Origin: Anaerolineales bacterium
GTDB taxonomy: Bacteria > Chloroflexota > Anaerolineae > Anaerolineales > UBA11579
NCBI GenBank assembly: GCA_026129305.1
Contig: JAHCII010000012.1
Location: 1-62,023 of the forward strand
DNA length: 62,023 nucleotides
Direction: 5' to 3'
Part shown: positions 36,249-43,905 of the stretch, piece after piece
How the letters are laid out: each line of letters opens with the position of its first letter
Position numbering within the stretch: the first letter of the stretch is position 1
Translations under genes and position numbers: made by a program
Notes under the pieces: generated by a model
What the model was told of the DNA's origin: nothing
What the model saw: the letters and a program-made list of their open reading frames with translations, nothing else
The model's database searches: none

Positions 36249-37226
36249 CTACTGCACGTCTTTGCACCAATGGGTTAGATCGCGCCCCAGCAATCGGCTA
36301 ACTTGCTCCACGTCCGGGAGCAGTTCTTCTTGAAGTTGCATGTGTAAGGATGTACTCATAGGCGGGCGGTGTTCCTTTACCGTGTTAAAGCGCTTTATCA
36401 TTGGACGGAGTCGGCTGCGTATACCGGATGGCAGTAGTCTTTGGGCGATGTTTGATGCCCATATGGGAGGTTTGCGAGTAAGATTGCGCAGAGAAGCGTT
36501 ACGTAATCGCTTGTTTGCGTTGACAACCCGGTGTTCGATTTGAAAATATGGATTTACATCCAAAAATTTTAAAGCTGACATATACATCTTTTTGGGATGC
36601 AACTTCAGATCATCGTAAATAATGATATGAAGTTGCTCAGAGCCGAACACTTTTAGGTAGCGCTGTAGGTTGGGCGCATAACGAGCGTTATCTCGGTAAA
36701 AGAGCTTTTGCCTCATGGTGTTTAAGGGTGGAATGCGTTGCCCCATTTTACGCTCCGGTTCAGCTTTCAGCGCTGTTTCAAAATCATCTATATCTTCTTC
36801 ACCCGTGTAAAACAATTGATAATAGTGTGAGTACATCCGCTCGACCGGATTGCGCAGCATGATAATTATCCTTGCGTCTGGTGAGAAGGTTTTGATTTCT
36901 TCTGGAGCCATCTGGGAATAAAAATACCACACAGACTTTTCACCAACTCGCGGCTCGCCATTCCAATCCGAGAAATACCTGAGATACCACTCCAAGGTTT
37001 TCTTCTTACGGGAGCGCGACATGAGGTCAGAGCCGAAATAAAGCAACTCTCGGTCTGGCATAAAGATCTCTGGGTGTGACGACAGGTATTCCCTAAGCGC
37101 TGTAGTTCCGCACTTGGGCGCGCCGACAATAAAAAAATCGGGCTTTCTAACTGGCATGAGGTCTCGTATGTGTTTGTAAAAATATACTCTAAAATCTCGG
37201 CGATTGTATTCGGCATATATATCCAT
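36249..37226 (-). CDS. Sulfotransferase
   Basis: 325 residues of the PAPS-dependent sulfotransferase fold. The 5'-phosphosulfate loop is FIVGAPKCGTTALREYL (about 32-48) and the 3'-phosphate site is the RNPVERMYSHYYQ stretch. A C-terminal region about 240-325 is basic. These enzymes move sulfate from PAPS to sugars, lipids or small molecules; the substrate is not evident. The gene is clearly lower in GC than its neighbours and is divergent from the gamma-lyase gene, whose start is 34 bases away. The start could also be the internal ATG at the MPVRKPDF position. Confidence 0.85.
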   Translation of the reverse strand: MDIYAEYNRRDFRVYFYKHIRDLMPVRKPDFFIVGAPKCGTTALREYLSSHPEIFMPDRELLYFGSDLMSRSRKKKTLEWYLRYFSDWNGEPRVGEKSVWYFYSQMAPEEIKTFSPDARIIIMLRNPVERMYSHYYQLFYTGEEDIDDFETALKAEPERKMGQRIPPLNTMRQKLFYRDNARYAPNLQRYLKVFGSEQLHIIIYDDLKLHPKKMYMSALKFLDVNPYFQIEHRVVNANKRLRNASLRNLTRKPPIWASNIAQRLLPSGIRSRLRPMIKRFNTVKEHRPPMSTSLHMQLQEELLPDVEQVSRLLGRDLTHWCKDVQ

Positions 37227-37260
37227 TAATGACGTGGATTACAATGTTCGCGGAGGACAC

Positions 37261-38400
37261 ATGCCCGACCATTTTGAGACCCTCGCCATCCATGCCGGCC
37301 AACCTGCAGACCCGCAAACCGGGGCGGTGATGACGCCGATCTACCAGACCTCCACTTATGCCCAGCCGCGCGTGGGCGAGCACAAAGGCTACGAATACTC
37401 CCGCACTGGCAACCCGACGCGCACAGCGCTGCAGGACTGCCTGGCAGCTCTGGAAGGGGCGGCCCACGGCTTGGCGTTTGGGTCTGGCTTGGCCGCTACA
37501 GACACCATCATTCGTACCCTTTCCCCGGGTGATGAAGTCTTGGTGGGTGGTGATGTATATGGCGGCACCTTCCGCCTGTTCGATAAGGAATATCGCCGTT
37601 ATGGGTTGGAATTCCGCTATATGGATGCGACCGACCCGGCTGCAGTGGATGCTGCGCTGAGTGCGAAGACGCGCATGGTCTGGTTGGAAACGCCGACCAA
37701 CCCCTATCTGCGCCTGGCGGATTTGGCTGCCATCGCAGAGCTGCTCAAGCAGCGCCCCAATGCGCCTTTGCTGGTGGTGGACAATACCTTCGCTTCTCCC
37801 TATCTGCAGCAGCCCCTCAAACTAGGCGCCGATATTGTGCTGCACTCTGCTACCAAGTATCTGGGCGGCCACTCCGACTCGGTCTTGGGCTTGATCGCTT
37901 TGAATGACCAAGCCCTGGCGCAACGCCTGGCATTCTTGCAGAACGCGGCTGGCGCCGTGCCCGGGCCGATGGACTGTTTCCTGATCTTGCGCGGCCTGAA
38001 GACGCTGCACTTGCGCATGGACCGCCATGCGGCCAATGCGCAAGCCGTGGCGGCCTTTTTGGCCGACCATCCCAAGGTCAGCCAGTTGTACTATCCCTTC
38101 CACAGCTCTCACCCACAGCAAGCGCTGGCGCGCCGCCAGATGCGTAATGGCGGAGGCATGGTTTCGTTTGAGATAGCAGGCGGTGAAGCCGCCGCCCGCA
38201 AAGTGGTGGAGCGCACGCGCATTTTTACATTGGCTGAGTCGCTGGGCGGGGTCGAATCGCTGATCGAAGTACCGGCGGCGATGACCCACTTGTCTACGGC
38301 TGGTTCTCCGCTGGAGGTCAGCCCCAGCTTGGTGCGCCTGTCTGTCGGCGTAGAGTATGTGGACGACCTGATTGCGGATCTGGAGCAGGCGCTGAGCTAA
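37261..38400 (+). CDS. Cystathionine gamma-lyase/synthase (PLP enzyme)
   Basis: 379 residues of the Cys/Met-metabolism PLP family. Marks are the YSRTGNPTR block, the GSGLAA phosphate cradle, VVDNTFASPYLQQPL, the lysine that binds PLP in SATKYLGGHSD, and ESLGGVESLIEVPAAMTH. Gamma-synthase and gamma-lyase are hard to separate by sequence. The nearby cystathionine beta-synthase favours the lyase, which releases cysteine in reverse transsulfuration. GGAGG lies 6 bases before the ATG. The next gene on the strand is a small hypothetical. Confidence 0.9.
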   Translation: MPDHFETLAIHAGQPADPQTGAVMTPIYQTSTYAQPRVGEHKGYEYSRTGNPTRTALQDCLAALEGAAHGLAFGSGLAATDTIIRTLSPGDEVLVGGDVYGGTFRLFDKEYRRYGLEFRYMDATDPAAVDAALSAKTRMVWLETPTNPYLRLADLAAIAELLKQRPNAPLLVVDNTFASPYLQQPLKLGADIVLHSATKYLGGHSDSVLGLIALNDQALAQRLAFLQNAAGAVPGPMDCFLILRGLKTLHLRMDRHAANAQAVAAFLADHPKVSQLYYPFHSSHPQQALARRQMRNGGGMVSFEIAGGEAAARKVVERTRIFTLAESLGGVESLIEVPAAMTHLSTAGSPLEVSPSLVRLSVGVEYVDDLIADLEQALS

Positions 38401-38415
38401 CCCCAGGAGGTTGTG

Positions 38416-38766
38416 ATGCCCCGAAAAGAGAAGAAGGACAAGAGTCAAGACGCGCTGGATGCCGCTTCTGAGGGCATGGGCTACGCCATCGGCGGTTTGG
38501 AAACCAGCTCGGCGGAGTTCACTGATTTTCTTGGCAAGGTCATCCAGGAATTCAAAGAGGAATCGACTGGGGCCACGCTGCGTGAAGCGGCCCGCATCGT
38601 GATCGAGCGCGAAGGTTTGCAGCAATACGCGGATCGTGTCGAATCGATCCACATTTTTCTTAAAGCATTCCTCGGGGGCAAGAATACCGATTGGAGCGCC
38701 TTGGAAGAAGAAGATACCCAGCGGCGTTTACGCGACGACAAGACCTTGGGCGGCACGCCGGGATAA
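38416..38766 (+). CDS. Small helical protein of unknown function
   Basis: 116 residues, highly charged and predicted almost wholly helical. A lysine-rich N-terminus (MPRKEKKDKSQ) is followed by EFTDFLGKVIQEFKEE and a short C-terminal acidic part. No family is recognised. AGGAGG lies 5 bases before the ATG at 38416, so translation is well supported. It follows the gamma-lyase/synthase gene by 15 bases and is probably cotranscribed, so a link to sulfur metabolism is possible but unproven. Confidence 0.65.
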   Translation: MPRKEKKDKSQDALDAASEGMGYAIGGLETSSAEFTDFLGKVIQEFKEESTGATLREAARIVIEREGLQQYADRVESIHIFLKAFLGGKNTDWSALEEEDTQRRLRDDKTLGGTPG

Positions 38767-38845
38767 ACGGAGGTCGTGCCACCCCCTCCTATTCTGGCCC
38801 TGTAAAGGTCGCCGCAGTGACCGGTACTACACGCTAAGCGGATGA

Positions 38846-39685
38846 TCACTCGTCATAGAGCACAGTCGGCTCGGCGTAGTAGCGCACGCCTTTGCGTGCA
38901 ATCCGCTCGCTGATCCAACGCTCCAGAGCAGCGTTCTTGGTCTCGATCGGCCGGTCAGCGGAGAGCTCGTCCAGCGGATAGTTGACGCGCAGGCCGCGCG
39001 GCGAAATCGTAAAGCGCGTGATGCCCGGCGGCAGCAAGATGCCGGCAGCGCACAGTTCCAAAACTTCCCCCGGTGTATAGGGCGGGTAGACCACAATGGC
39101 GGTCAACTCTGCGTATTTGTCGCCCAACTGCGAGACCTGCTGGGCGGTGGTGCGGTCCAGAGTGGCTTTGCCCATGTAGGCCCGGGCCACCTCCACCAGG
39201 CGGCGGGAACGCCCAGCCAGGTCGTCCGGCTGGCTGCGCACGATGTGCGCTTTGCCGTCTGGCGTCTGCACCCACACCAGCGTTTTTATCGGCCAGCGCG
39301 ACTGCGGGCGGCGCACAGTGGGGTCTATCTGCTGCATGCGGGTGTCTTCGATGCCGCCCAGCGTTTTCAAAAATTCGGCAGCATCCCAACCCCAGAGGAC
39401 ATGGTTCCACGTGTGCAGGTCCAGGCCTGGGTCGTCTGGGGCGACCACCTGGGCCAGGATGTGCGGCAAGCCCATTTGGCGGAAGGCGGTGCTGCGGTTG
39501 GCGCCGTCCAGCACCATGTAACGCCCTGTGCCGTCGGCCAGGGGTGTGACGATGGGCGGGTTGCGCAGCACGCCGCTGGCGCGTAAGCGCTCCACCAATG
39601 GCTTGGCGCGCTGGTCGTCATGCCACTCGTGTGGCGTGAGCGATGCAGTGGGCAGGATTTGCAGTTGGGGCAGGTTGTGCGCCAT
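38846..39685 (-). CDS. SerK/SbnI-like ParB-fold protein, possible serine kinase
   Basis: 279 residues. The N-terminal 100 residues have the ParB/sulfiredoxin fold seen in free-serine kinases (archaeal SerK, staphylococcal SbnI). LTPHEW at 16-21 carries a glutamate where SerK has its catalytic one. LRNPPIV follows at 40-46, and VLDGANR at 58-64 replaces the DGMHR/DGTHR loop, with Asn for His. The rest matches no other domain I know. It follows the cystathionine beta-synthase gene by 10 bases, so it may supply O-phosphoserine or regulate that enzyme. Kinase activity is inferred; a regulator is the main alternative. Confidence 0.65.
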   Translation of the reverse strand: MAHNLPQLQILPTASLTPHEWHDDQRAKPLVERLRASGVLRNPPIVTPLADGTGRYMVLDGANRSTAFRQMGLPHILAQVVAPDDPGLDLHTWNHVLWGWDAAEFLKTLGGIEDTRMQQIDPTVRRPQSRWPIKTLVWVQTPDGKAHIVRSQPDDLAGRSRRLVEVARAYMGKATLDRTTAQQVSQLGDKYAELTAIVVYPPYTPGEVLELCAAGILLPPGITRFTISPRGLRVNYPLDELSADRPIETKNAALERWISERIARKGVRYYAEPTVLYDE

Positions 39686-39695
39686 AGCGCGTCCC

Positions 39696-41111
39696 CTAGC
39701 GCTGGATGAAGTCCAGCACGTCGATCTTGGTTAGAATGCCGATCGGCTTGCCGCCGTCAGTGACCAGGATGGCGCCATGCGCCAGCAGCTCGCTCATCGC
39801 ATCCCCCAGCACCATCTCGGCGGAGAGGCTGGGCGGAGCGGGCTGCAACAGGCTTTCGATGGGCTGCTCGCCAGGACGCTCGTTCTTGCCATCCAGCAGG
39901 AAGGTCAGCAGGTCGCCCTCCCGCACCAGGCCAGCTACATCTTCTTCCGCATTAAGTACGGGCAACTGCGAAATGCCATAGTCCTTCATCTGGGCAACGA
40001 CCGCGCTGATGGTGTCTTGTGCAGAAGCGGCGATGAGCTGTGAAATATTCTTGGCGGCCAGCGCTTCGCGCAGAGAGGCTTCGCTCCACTCGGATTCGAG
40101 AAAGCCATTCTCGCGCATCCACTTGTCATCGAAGAACTTGGAAAGGTAGCGCGAGCCGGAGTCTGGCAGCAGCACCACAGCCAGGCTGCCCGCCTCCAGC
40201 CCGGCGCAGTAGCGCATGGCGCCGGCCAGCGCCGAACCGGCGGAGCCGCCGGCAAAGATACCTTCTTCTGCCACCAGGCGCCGTGCCCAGGTGAAAGATT
40301 CTTTGTCGTTGACGCGCACGATGGCGTCCAACTGGGAGAGGTCACTGGTGGAAGGCAGGAAATCTTCCCCTATGCCCTCGACCTTGTAGGTGATGGCTTC
40401 GACGCCCTCCGGGATCTGGCCGTGGTTCTCCCAGATCTCTTTGAGGATCGAGCCTTCCACATCGACACCTACGATGCGTACCTTGGGGTTCTGCTCTTTC
40501 AAATATTTGCCCACGCCGCTATACGTACCGCCGGTGCCCATGCCGATGATCACATCAGTGACCTTGCCACCGGTCTGTTCCCAAATTTCGGGGCCGGTGG
40601 TCTCATAATGGCTGCGCGGGTTGTCCGGGTTGTGGTATTGATTGGCCAGGATGGCGTTGGGGGTCTCTTTGGCCAGGCGTTCAGCCACGCGGTAATACGA
40701 ACGCGGGTCTTCGGGCGCTACCGCCGTGGGGGTGATGACCACTTTGGCGCCAAAGGCGCGCAGCAACTGGATCTTCTCCTGGCTCATCTTGTCCGGCATG
40801 ACGAAGACCGACTTGTAGCCGCGGATGGCGCACACAATCGCCAAGCCCACGCCGGTATTGCCCGAGGTAGCCTCCACGACTGTGCCACCCGGCTTAAGCA
40901 GCCCCTGCTGCTCCGCCGAATCGATGATGGTGACGCCAATGCGGTCTTTGACCGAGCCGCCGGGGTTAATGAACTCCACTTTGGCATACAGCGGCACAGG
41001 CAATTGCCTTGCCAGTTTGCTCAGGCGCACCAGCGGCGTATTGCCGATAGCGCCCATGATGCTGTTGTATACGCGTAATTCTTTGGATTCAGGCAGCCCT
41101 TGAGGTGTCAT
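39696..41111 (-). CDS. Cystathionine beta-synthase with a CBS-domain pair
   Basis: 471 residues. The N-terminal PLP domain (about 10-325) has the lysine in NPGGSVKDRIG, the substrate loop EATSGNTGVGLA and the phosphate-binding GMGTGGTYSG. The C-terminal CBS pair (about 350-471) is the usual regulatory part, often binding S-adenosylmethionine or adenine nucleotides. The enzyme joins serine, or an activated serine, to homocysteine. Adjacency to a SerK-like gene raises the chance that O-phosphoserine is used. Homocysteine would come from AhcY elsewhere in the window. Confidence 0.92.
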   Translation of the reverse strand: MTPQGLPESKELRVYNSIMGAIGNTPLVRLSKLARQLPVPLYAKVEFINPGGSVKDRIGVTIIDSAEQQGLLKPGGTVVEATSGNTGVGLAIVCAIRGYKSVFVMPDKMSQEKIQLLRAFGAKVVITPTAVAPEDPRSYYRVAERLAKETPNAILANQYHNPDNPRSHYETTGPEIWEQTGGKVTDVIIGMGTGGTYSGVGKYLKEQNPKVRIVGVDVEGSILKEIWENHGQIPEGVEAITYKVEGIGEDFLPSTSDLSQLDAIVRVNDKESFTWARRLVAEEGIFAGGSAGSALAGAMRYCAGLEAGSLAVVLLPDSGSRYLSKFFDDKWMRENGFLESEWSEASLREALAAKNISQLIAASAQDTISAVVAQMKDYGISQLPVLNAEEDVAGLVREGDLLTFLLDGKNERPGEQPIESLLQPAPPSLSAEMVLGDAMSELLAHGAILVTDGGKPIGILTKIDVLDFIQR

Positions 41112-41139
41112 GCGAGTAGTTTACCGCGGTTGACCCTGT

Positions 41140-42264
41140 CTAATTGCAGTTGTTTCTCAAGTGTTCTTCATAGGTGACGGCGAATACGTGCCAGCCGGAG
41201 CCGTCGCAGGCGGCCTGAAAGAAATAGTAGGACGATTGCGGCGGTTGGGCCACGGCTTGCAGGGCTGCTAGGCTGGGCGCGGCAATCGGGCCGGGCAGCT
41301 GTTCGTGGCGATAGCTGTTGTAGGGCGAATCCAGCCCCAGGTCGCTAAAGGTCAGCGGGCGCGGCCACCAGCCGCCGCGGGCCGCGTCGTAACCGACCGC
41401 ATATTGCACGGTGGGGTCGGCTTCCAACTTCATGCCGGCCTGCACGCGGTTGGCGAATACCGCCGCGATGGCCGGGATTTCCTCAGCGATCACGGCTTCG
41501 CGCTGCACGATCGAGGCGAGGATGAAGGCCTGGTGCTCGCTGAGGCCCTGCGCGGCGAAGTTCTGACGCAGGGCCGCGCCAAGCATTTGCTGGTAGCCCT
41601 GTTCAAGCAACAGTTCCAGCGTTTGCAGTGCATCATATTCGCGCGGGATCTCGTAGCTGCCCGGTAGTAAATAGCCTTCCAGGCTGCTGCCGCCGGGCAG
41701 ACCGGTGGGCAGCGGCAGGCTGGCGGGCGGCGTCCAAGCCGCCCGCAGAAAGTCTTCAGGGCTGAAGGCCACCCCGGCGCTGGGCAGGCTGGCGGCGATC
41801 TCCTCCAGCCGCCAGCCGGGCAGGATCACCAGCGTGACCGACCCCGGCGTGGGGTCGAGCAGGGCGGCGGCCAGCTCTGGGGCGTTCATTGCGGGGCTGA
41901 GCTGGTAGCTGCCCGCTTGCAGCTGAGTGTCCAGCCCTGTGTAGACCAGATAGCTTGAGAACAAGCCCGCTTCGCGCACCAGTCCGGCGTCTTGCAGGCG
42001 ATTGACCAACTGAAGGGTGGGTTCGCCCAGGGCGATGTCAAACCGCACCGGCTGGGCGCCTGGATCCACAGGGCGCAGCAGGGCCTCGGCTCGCCAACCC
42101 AGTTCCAAGCCCAGGCGTGTGCGCTGCAGGCTGCTCAGCCCGGCCGCCGGCGGGCCGAAGTGGTTTTCGGCTCGGGCAATCAGACCGTTGAAGGCAAAGA
42201 AACCTACAAAGGCCAGCACGGCCAGCAGGCCCAGCATCACCAGGCAGGACAGCGAGCGGGTCAT
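41140..42264 (-). CDS. mltG: Endolytic transglycosylase MltG
   Basis: MltG cleaves nascent glycan strands and so ends peptidoglycan chains. The 374 residues comprise an N-terminal membrane anchor (about 6-27), a LysM-like part, and the YceG catalytic domain with the ILASIVQREA motif around the catalytic glutamate and FANRVQAGMKLEADPTVQYA. Where many members have ASIVEKE, this one has ASIVQRE. The ATG at 42264 begins one base after the ruvX stop and has AGGCGG upstream. The adjacent mltG and ruvX genes occur together in many bacteria. Confidence 0.93.
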   Translation of the reverse strand: MTRSLSCLVMLGLLAVLAFVGFFAFNGLIARAENHFGPPAAGLSSLQRTRLGLELGWRAEALLRPVDPGAQPVRFDIALGEPTLQLVNRLQDAGLVREAGLFSSYLVYTGLDTQLQAGSYQLSPAMNAPELAAALLDPTPGSVTLVILPGWRLEEIAASLPSAGVAFSPEDFLRAAWTPPASLPLPTGLPGGSSLEGYLLPGSYEIPREYDALQTLELLLEQGYQQMLGAALRQNFAAQGLSEHQAFILASIVQREAVIAEEIPAIAAVFANRVQAGMKLEADPTVQYAVGYDAARGGWWPRPLTFSDLGLDSPYNSYRHEQLPGPIAAPSLAALQAVAQPPQSSYYFFQAACDGSGWHVFAVTYEEHLRNNCN

Positions 42265-42265
42265 G

Positions 42266-42682
42266 CTATTCCGCCTGCCTTTCATCCAAATATCCCTGCA
42301 AAATAACCGCCGCCGCCTCAGCGTCCACTGGTTTTTGTTTTTTCTTGCGGCTGAATTCCATCTCCTGGCGCACGCGCAGCGCCTTTTGAGTCGTGAAGCT
42401 CTCCTCCACCAGGTCGACGTCCAGCCCGGTCAGGCCGCGCAGCCGCTCCGCCATGCGGGCGGCTTTGCGCCCGCTGCGGGTGGGGCGGCCGTGCTCATTG
42501 AGCGCCAGGCCGACCACGATGCGCTCCACCTCGTACTCCGCGGCGATGGCCGCCACGCGCTCGGCGTCCTTGTCGCGGGCAATGTGCTGGATGATCTGCA
42601 AGGGCCGCGCCAGCGTGCCGCTGGGGTCGCTGATCGCCAGCCCAATGCGCACTTCCCCAGGGTCTACGGCTAAAACCTTCAT
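42266..42682 (-). CDS. ruvX: RuvX/YqgF-family nuclease (pre-16S rRNA / Holliday junction)
   Basis: 138 residues with an RNase-H-like fold. The acidic residues are placed as usual: VLAVDPGEVRIG at the start, VEESFTT in the middle and PVDAEAAAVIL near the end. Family members mature 16S rRNA and may cut Holliday junctions. The start at 42682 (MKVLAVD) is the conserved one. A TAACTT sequence 7 bases upstream could be a -10 box, but it overlaps a CACAAAG-type repeat, so the promoter is uncertain. Confidence 0.92.
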   Translation of the reverse strand: MKVLAVDPGEVRIGLAISDPSGTLARPLQIIQHIARDKDAERVAAIAAEYEVERIVVGLALNEHGRPTRSGRKAARMAERLRGLTGLDVDLVEESFTTQKALRVRQEMEFSRKKKQKPVDAEAAAVILQGYLDERQAE

Positions 42683-42692
42683 CGCCGACAAG

Positions 42693-42721
42693 TTAACCAC
42701 AAAGACACAAGGAGCACAAAG
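42693..42721. repeat. CACAAAG-type short dispersed repeat
   Basis: TTAACCACAAAGACACAAGG followed by AGCACAAAG. Runs of this wording are common between genes in many environmental genomes. Here it occupies the space where the ruvX promoter should be. Confidence 0.5.
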
Positions 42722-42789
42722 CGAAACGAATGCCGGGTATTGCTGACCTTGGCAAGATAAAATTGCCCCACTGCAAAGGAGCTTCTTTG

Positions 42790-43170
42790 ATGACCATTTC
42801 TGCTGAAGTTTGTATCCCCAATATCAACACTGCCGAGAGGCGCAAGCGCCTGACCTTTGGCGTCTTCGCCTTTATCGCCGCCCTGGTGCTGCTATGGCTG
42901 TTCGTCTCCAATGATCTACATCCCGCCTGGCGTCTCTTGCTCTTCATGCCCTTCGCCGGGGCCGCTTCGGGCTTCTTCCAGTGGAAGGACCAAACCTGCG
43001 TGGGTTTTGCCGCACAGAATGCCCGCAAGATTGGCGAAACGCTGGAAAAGATCCAAGATGCTGGTGAATTGGCGCAGGTCAAACAACAAGCGCAACGTGT
43101 GCAGTTAAAAGCGGCTTTGGCCGGTGCGCTGCTCACCGTTTTGACGTTATTGCTACCTTCTATGGGATAA
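42790..43170 (+). CDS. Small two-helix membrane protein
   Basis: 126 residues. Two hydrophobic helices (about 20-38 and 45-63) are followed by the conserved-looking QWKDQTCVGFAAQN, an amphipathic segment, and a third hydrophobic C-terminus (AALAGALLTVLTLLL). Similar proteins with an F-F-Q-x-x-x-x-TCV motif are known as hypotheticals. The ATG at 42790 has AAGGAG 8 bases upstream. It is divergent from ruvX and convergent with the HepT gene. Confidence 0.65.
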   Translation: MTISAEVCIPNINTAERRKRLTFGVFAFIAALVLLWLFVSNDLHPAWRLLLFMPFAGAASGFFQWKDQTCVGFAAQNARKIGETLEKIQDAGELAQVKQQAQRVQLKAALAGALLTVLTLLLPSMG

Positions 43171-43203
43171 AAGGAACAATCTGATGAAAGTTGGTTCCTT
43201 GGG

Positions 43204-43539
43204 CTAACCTGCGATATCAGCAAGTATCTGTTTGAGTTTCTCTTTTAACTGTGATAATTCTTTCTGAAGGATTTGCCACACAATCTGTAGCTTAACCTGG
43301 TCGTATCCATGCACGATGACGTTGCGGGTTCCAATAATCGAAGACCAAGGCACTTGAGGATGCCTTTCCTGAAACTCTGTTGAGACCCGATTTGCAGCCT
43401 CGCCCATGATGATTAGGTTATACATGACCCCATCTTGAGTCTTGTGGTCCGCAATGAATTGTTCGTAAGTGGAAATGGCATAACTTTCGATAGCCTCAAT
43501 GGCGGCTACCATATCGGCAATTCTCTGTTGATTTTTCAC
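43204..43539 (-). CDS. hepT: HepT-like HEPN toxin (DUF86)
   Basis: 111 residues, all helical, with the HEPN motif R-x4-H-x-Y at R72, H77 and Y79 (RNVIVHGY). In MntA-HepT modules the HEPN protein is the toxin, an RNase that is silenced when MntA attaches AMP to the tyrosine of this motif. It overlaps the mntA gene by 4 bases (ATGA). It is low in GC compared with ruvX and alaS, consistent with transfer. Confidence 0.9.
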   Translation of the reverse strand: MKNQQRIADMVAAIEAIESYAISTYEQFIADHKTQDGVMYNLIIMGEAANRVSTEFQERHPQVPWSSIIGTRNVIVHGYDQVKLQIVWQILQKELSQLKEKLKQILADIAG

Positions 43540-43838
43540 AGAGGTATCGCCTGCCCTTGGATAGCTTTCACGAATTCTTCATCGGTCTCTTTGTTCAAAG
43601 CAAAAGTAGGCACTACGTCTACAGGCGTGCCTAGGAGATTTTGGACTTCGTATTGAAAGCCACCAATCCCCAATACGGAGGCATTGGCGTCCATTTCGAT
43701 AAGCAAGTCAACATCGCTGGTTGCTGAAGCGTCCCCGCGGGCAACAGAGCCGAAGATATAGACTTGCTTAATGCCGTGCTTTTTCGCGATCTCCAGCAAT
43801 TGCCGCTTGAACTGTTTGATTTTAGTGAGTTGCATCAT
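43536..43838 (-). CDS. mntA: MntA-like minimal nucleotidyltransferase antitoxin
   Basis: 100 residues. The nucleotidyltransferase signature GS-x10-D-x-D is at G30-S31 and D42/D44 (GSVARGD ... SDVDLL). It is expected to AMPylate HepT and thereby neutralise it. The start is one of two adjacent ATGs; 43838 is taken. A TATAAT box lies 14 bases upstream, giving a very short leader. Overlap with hepT indicates one mRNA with antitoxin made first. Confidence 0.9.
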   Translation of the reverse strand: MMQLTKIKQFKRQLLEIAKKHGIKQVYIFGSVARGDASATSDVDLLIEMDANASVLGIGGFQYEVQNLLGTPVDVVPTFALNKETDEEFVKAIQGQAIPL

Positions 43839-43852
43839 CGTCTCTGTATTCA

Positions 43853-43858
43853 ATTATA
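43853..43858 (-). promoter_or_regulatory. -10 box of mntA-hepT
   Basis: TATAAT on the minus strand, 14 bases before the ATG at 43838. The leader would be about 8 bases. No clear -35. Confidence 0.45.
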
Positions 43859-43905
43859 TGCAATCCAGTGCCAAGTGAATACATCTCGCGAGCCGCAGGT
43901 GGAAA

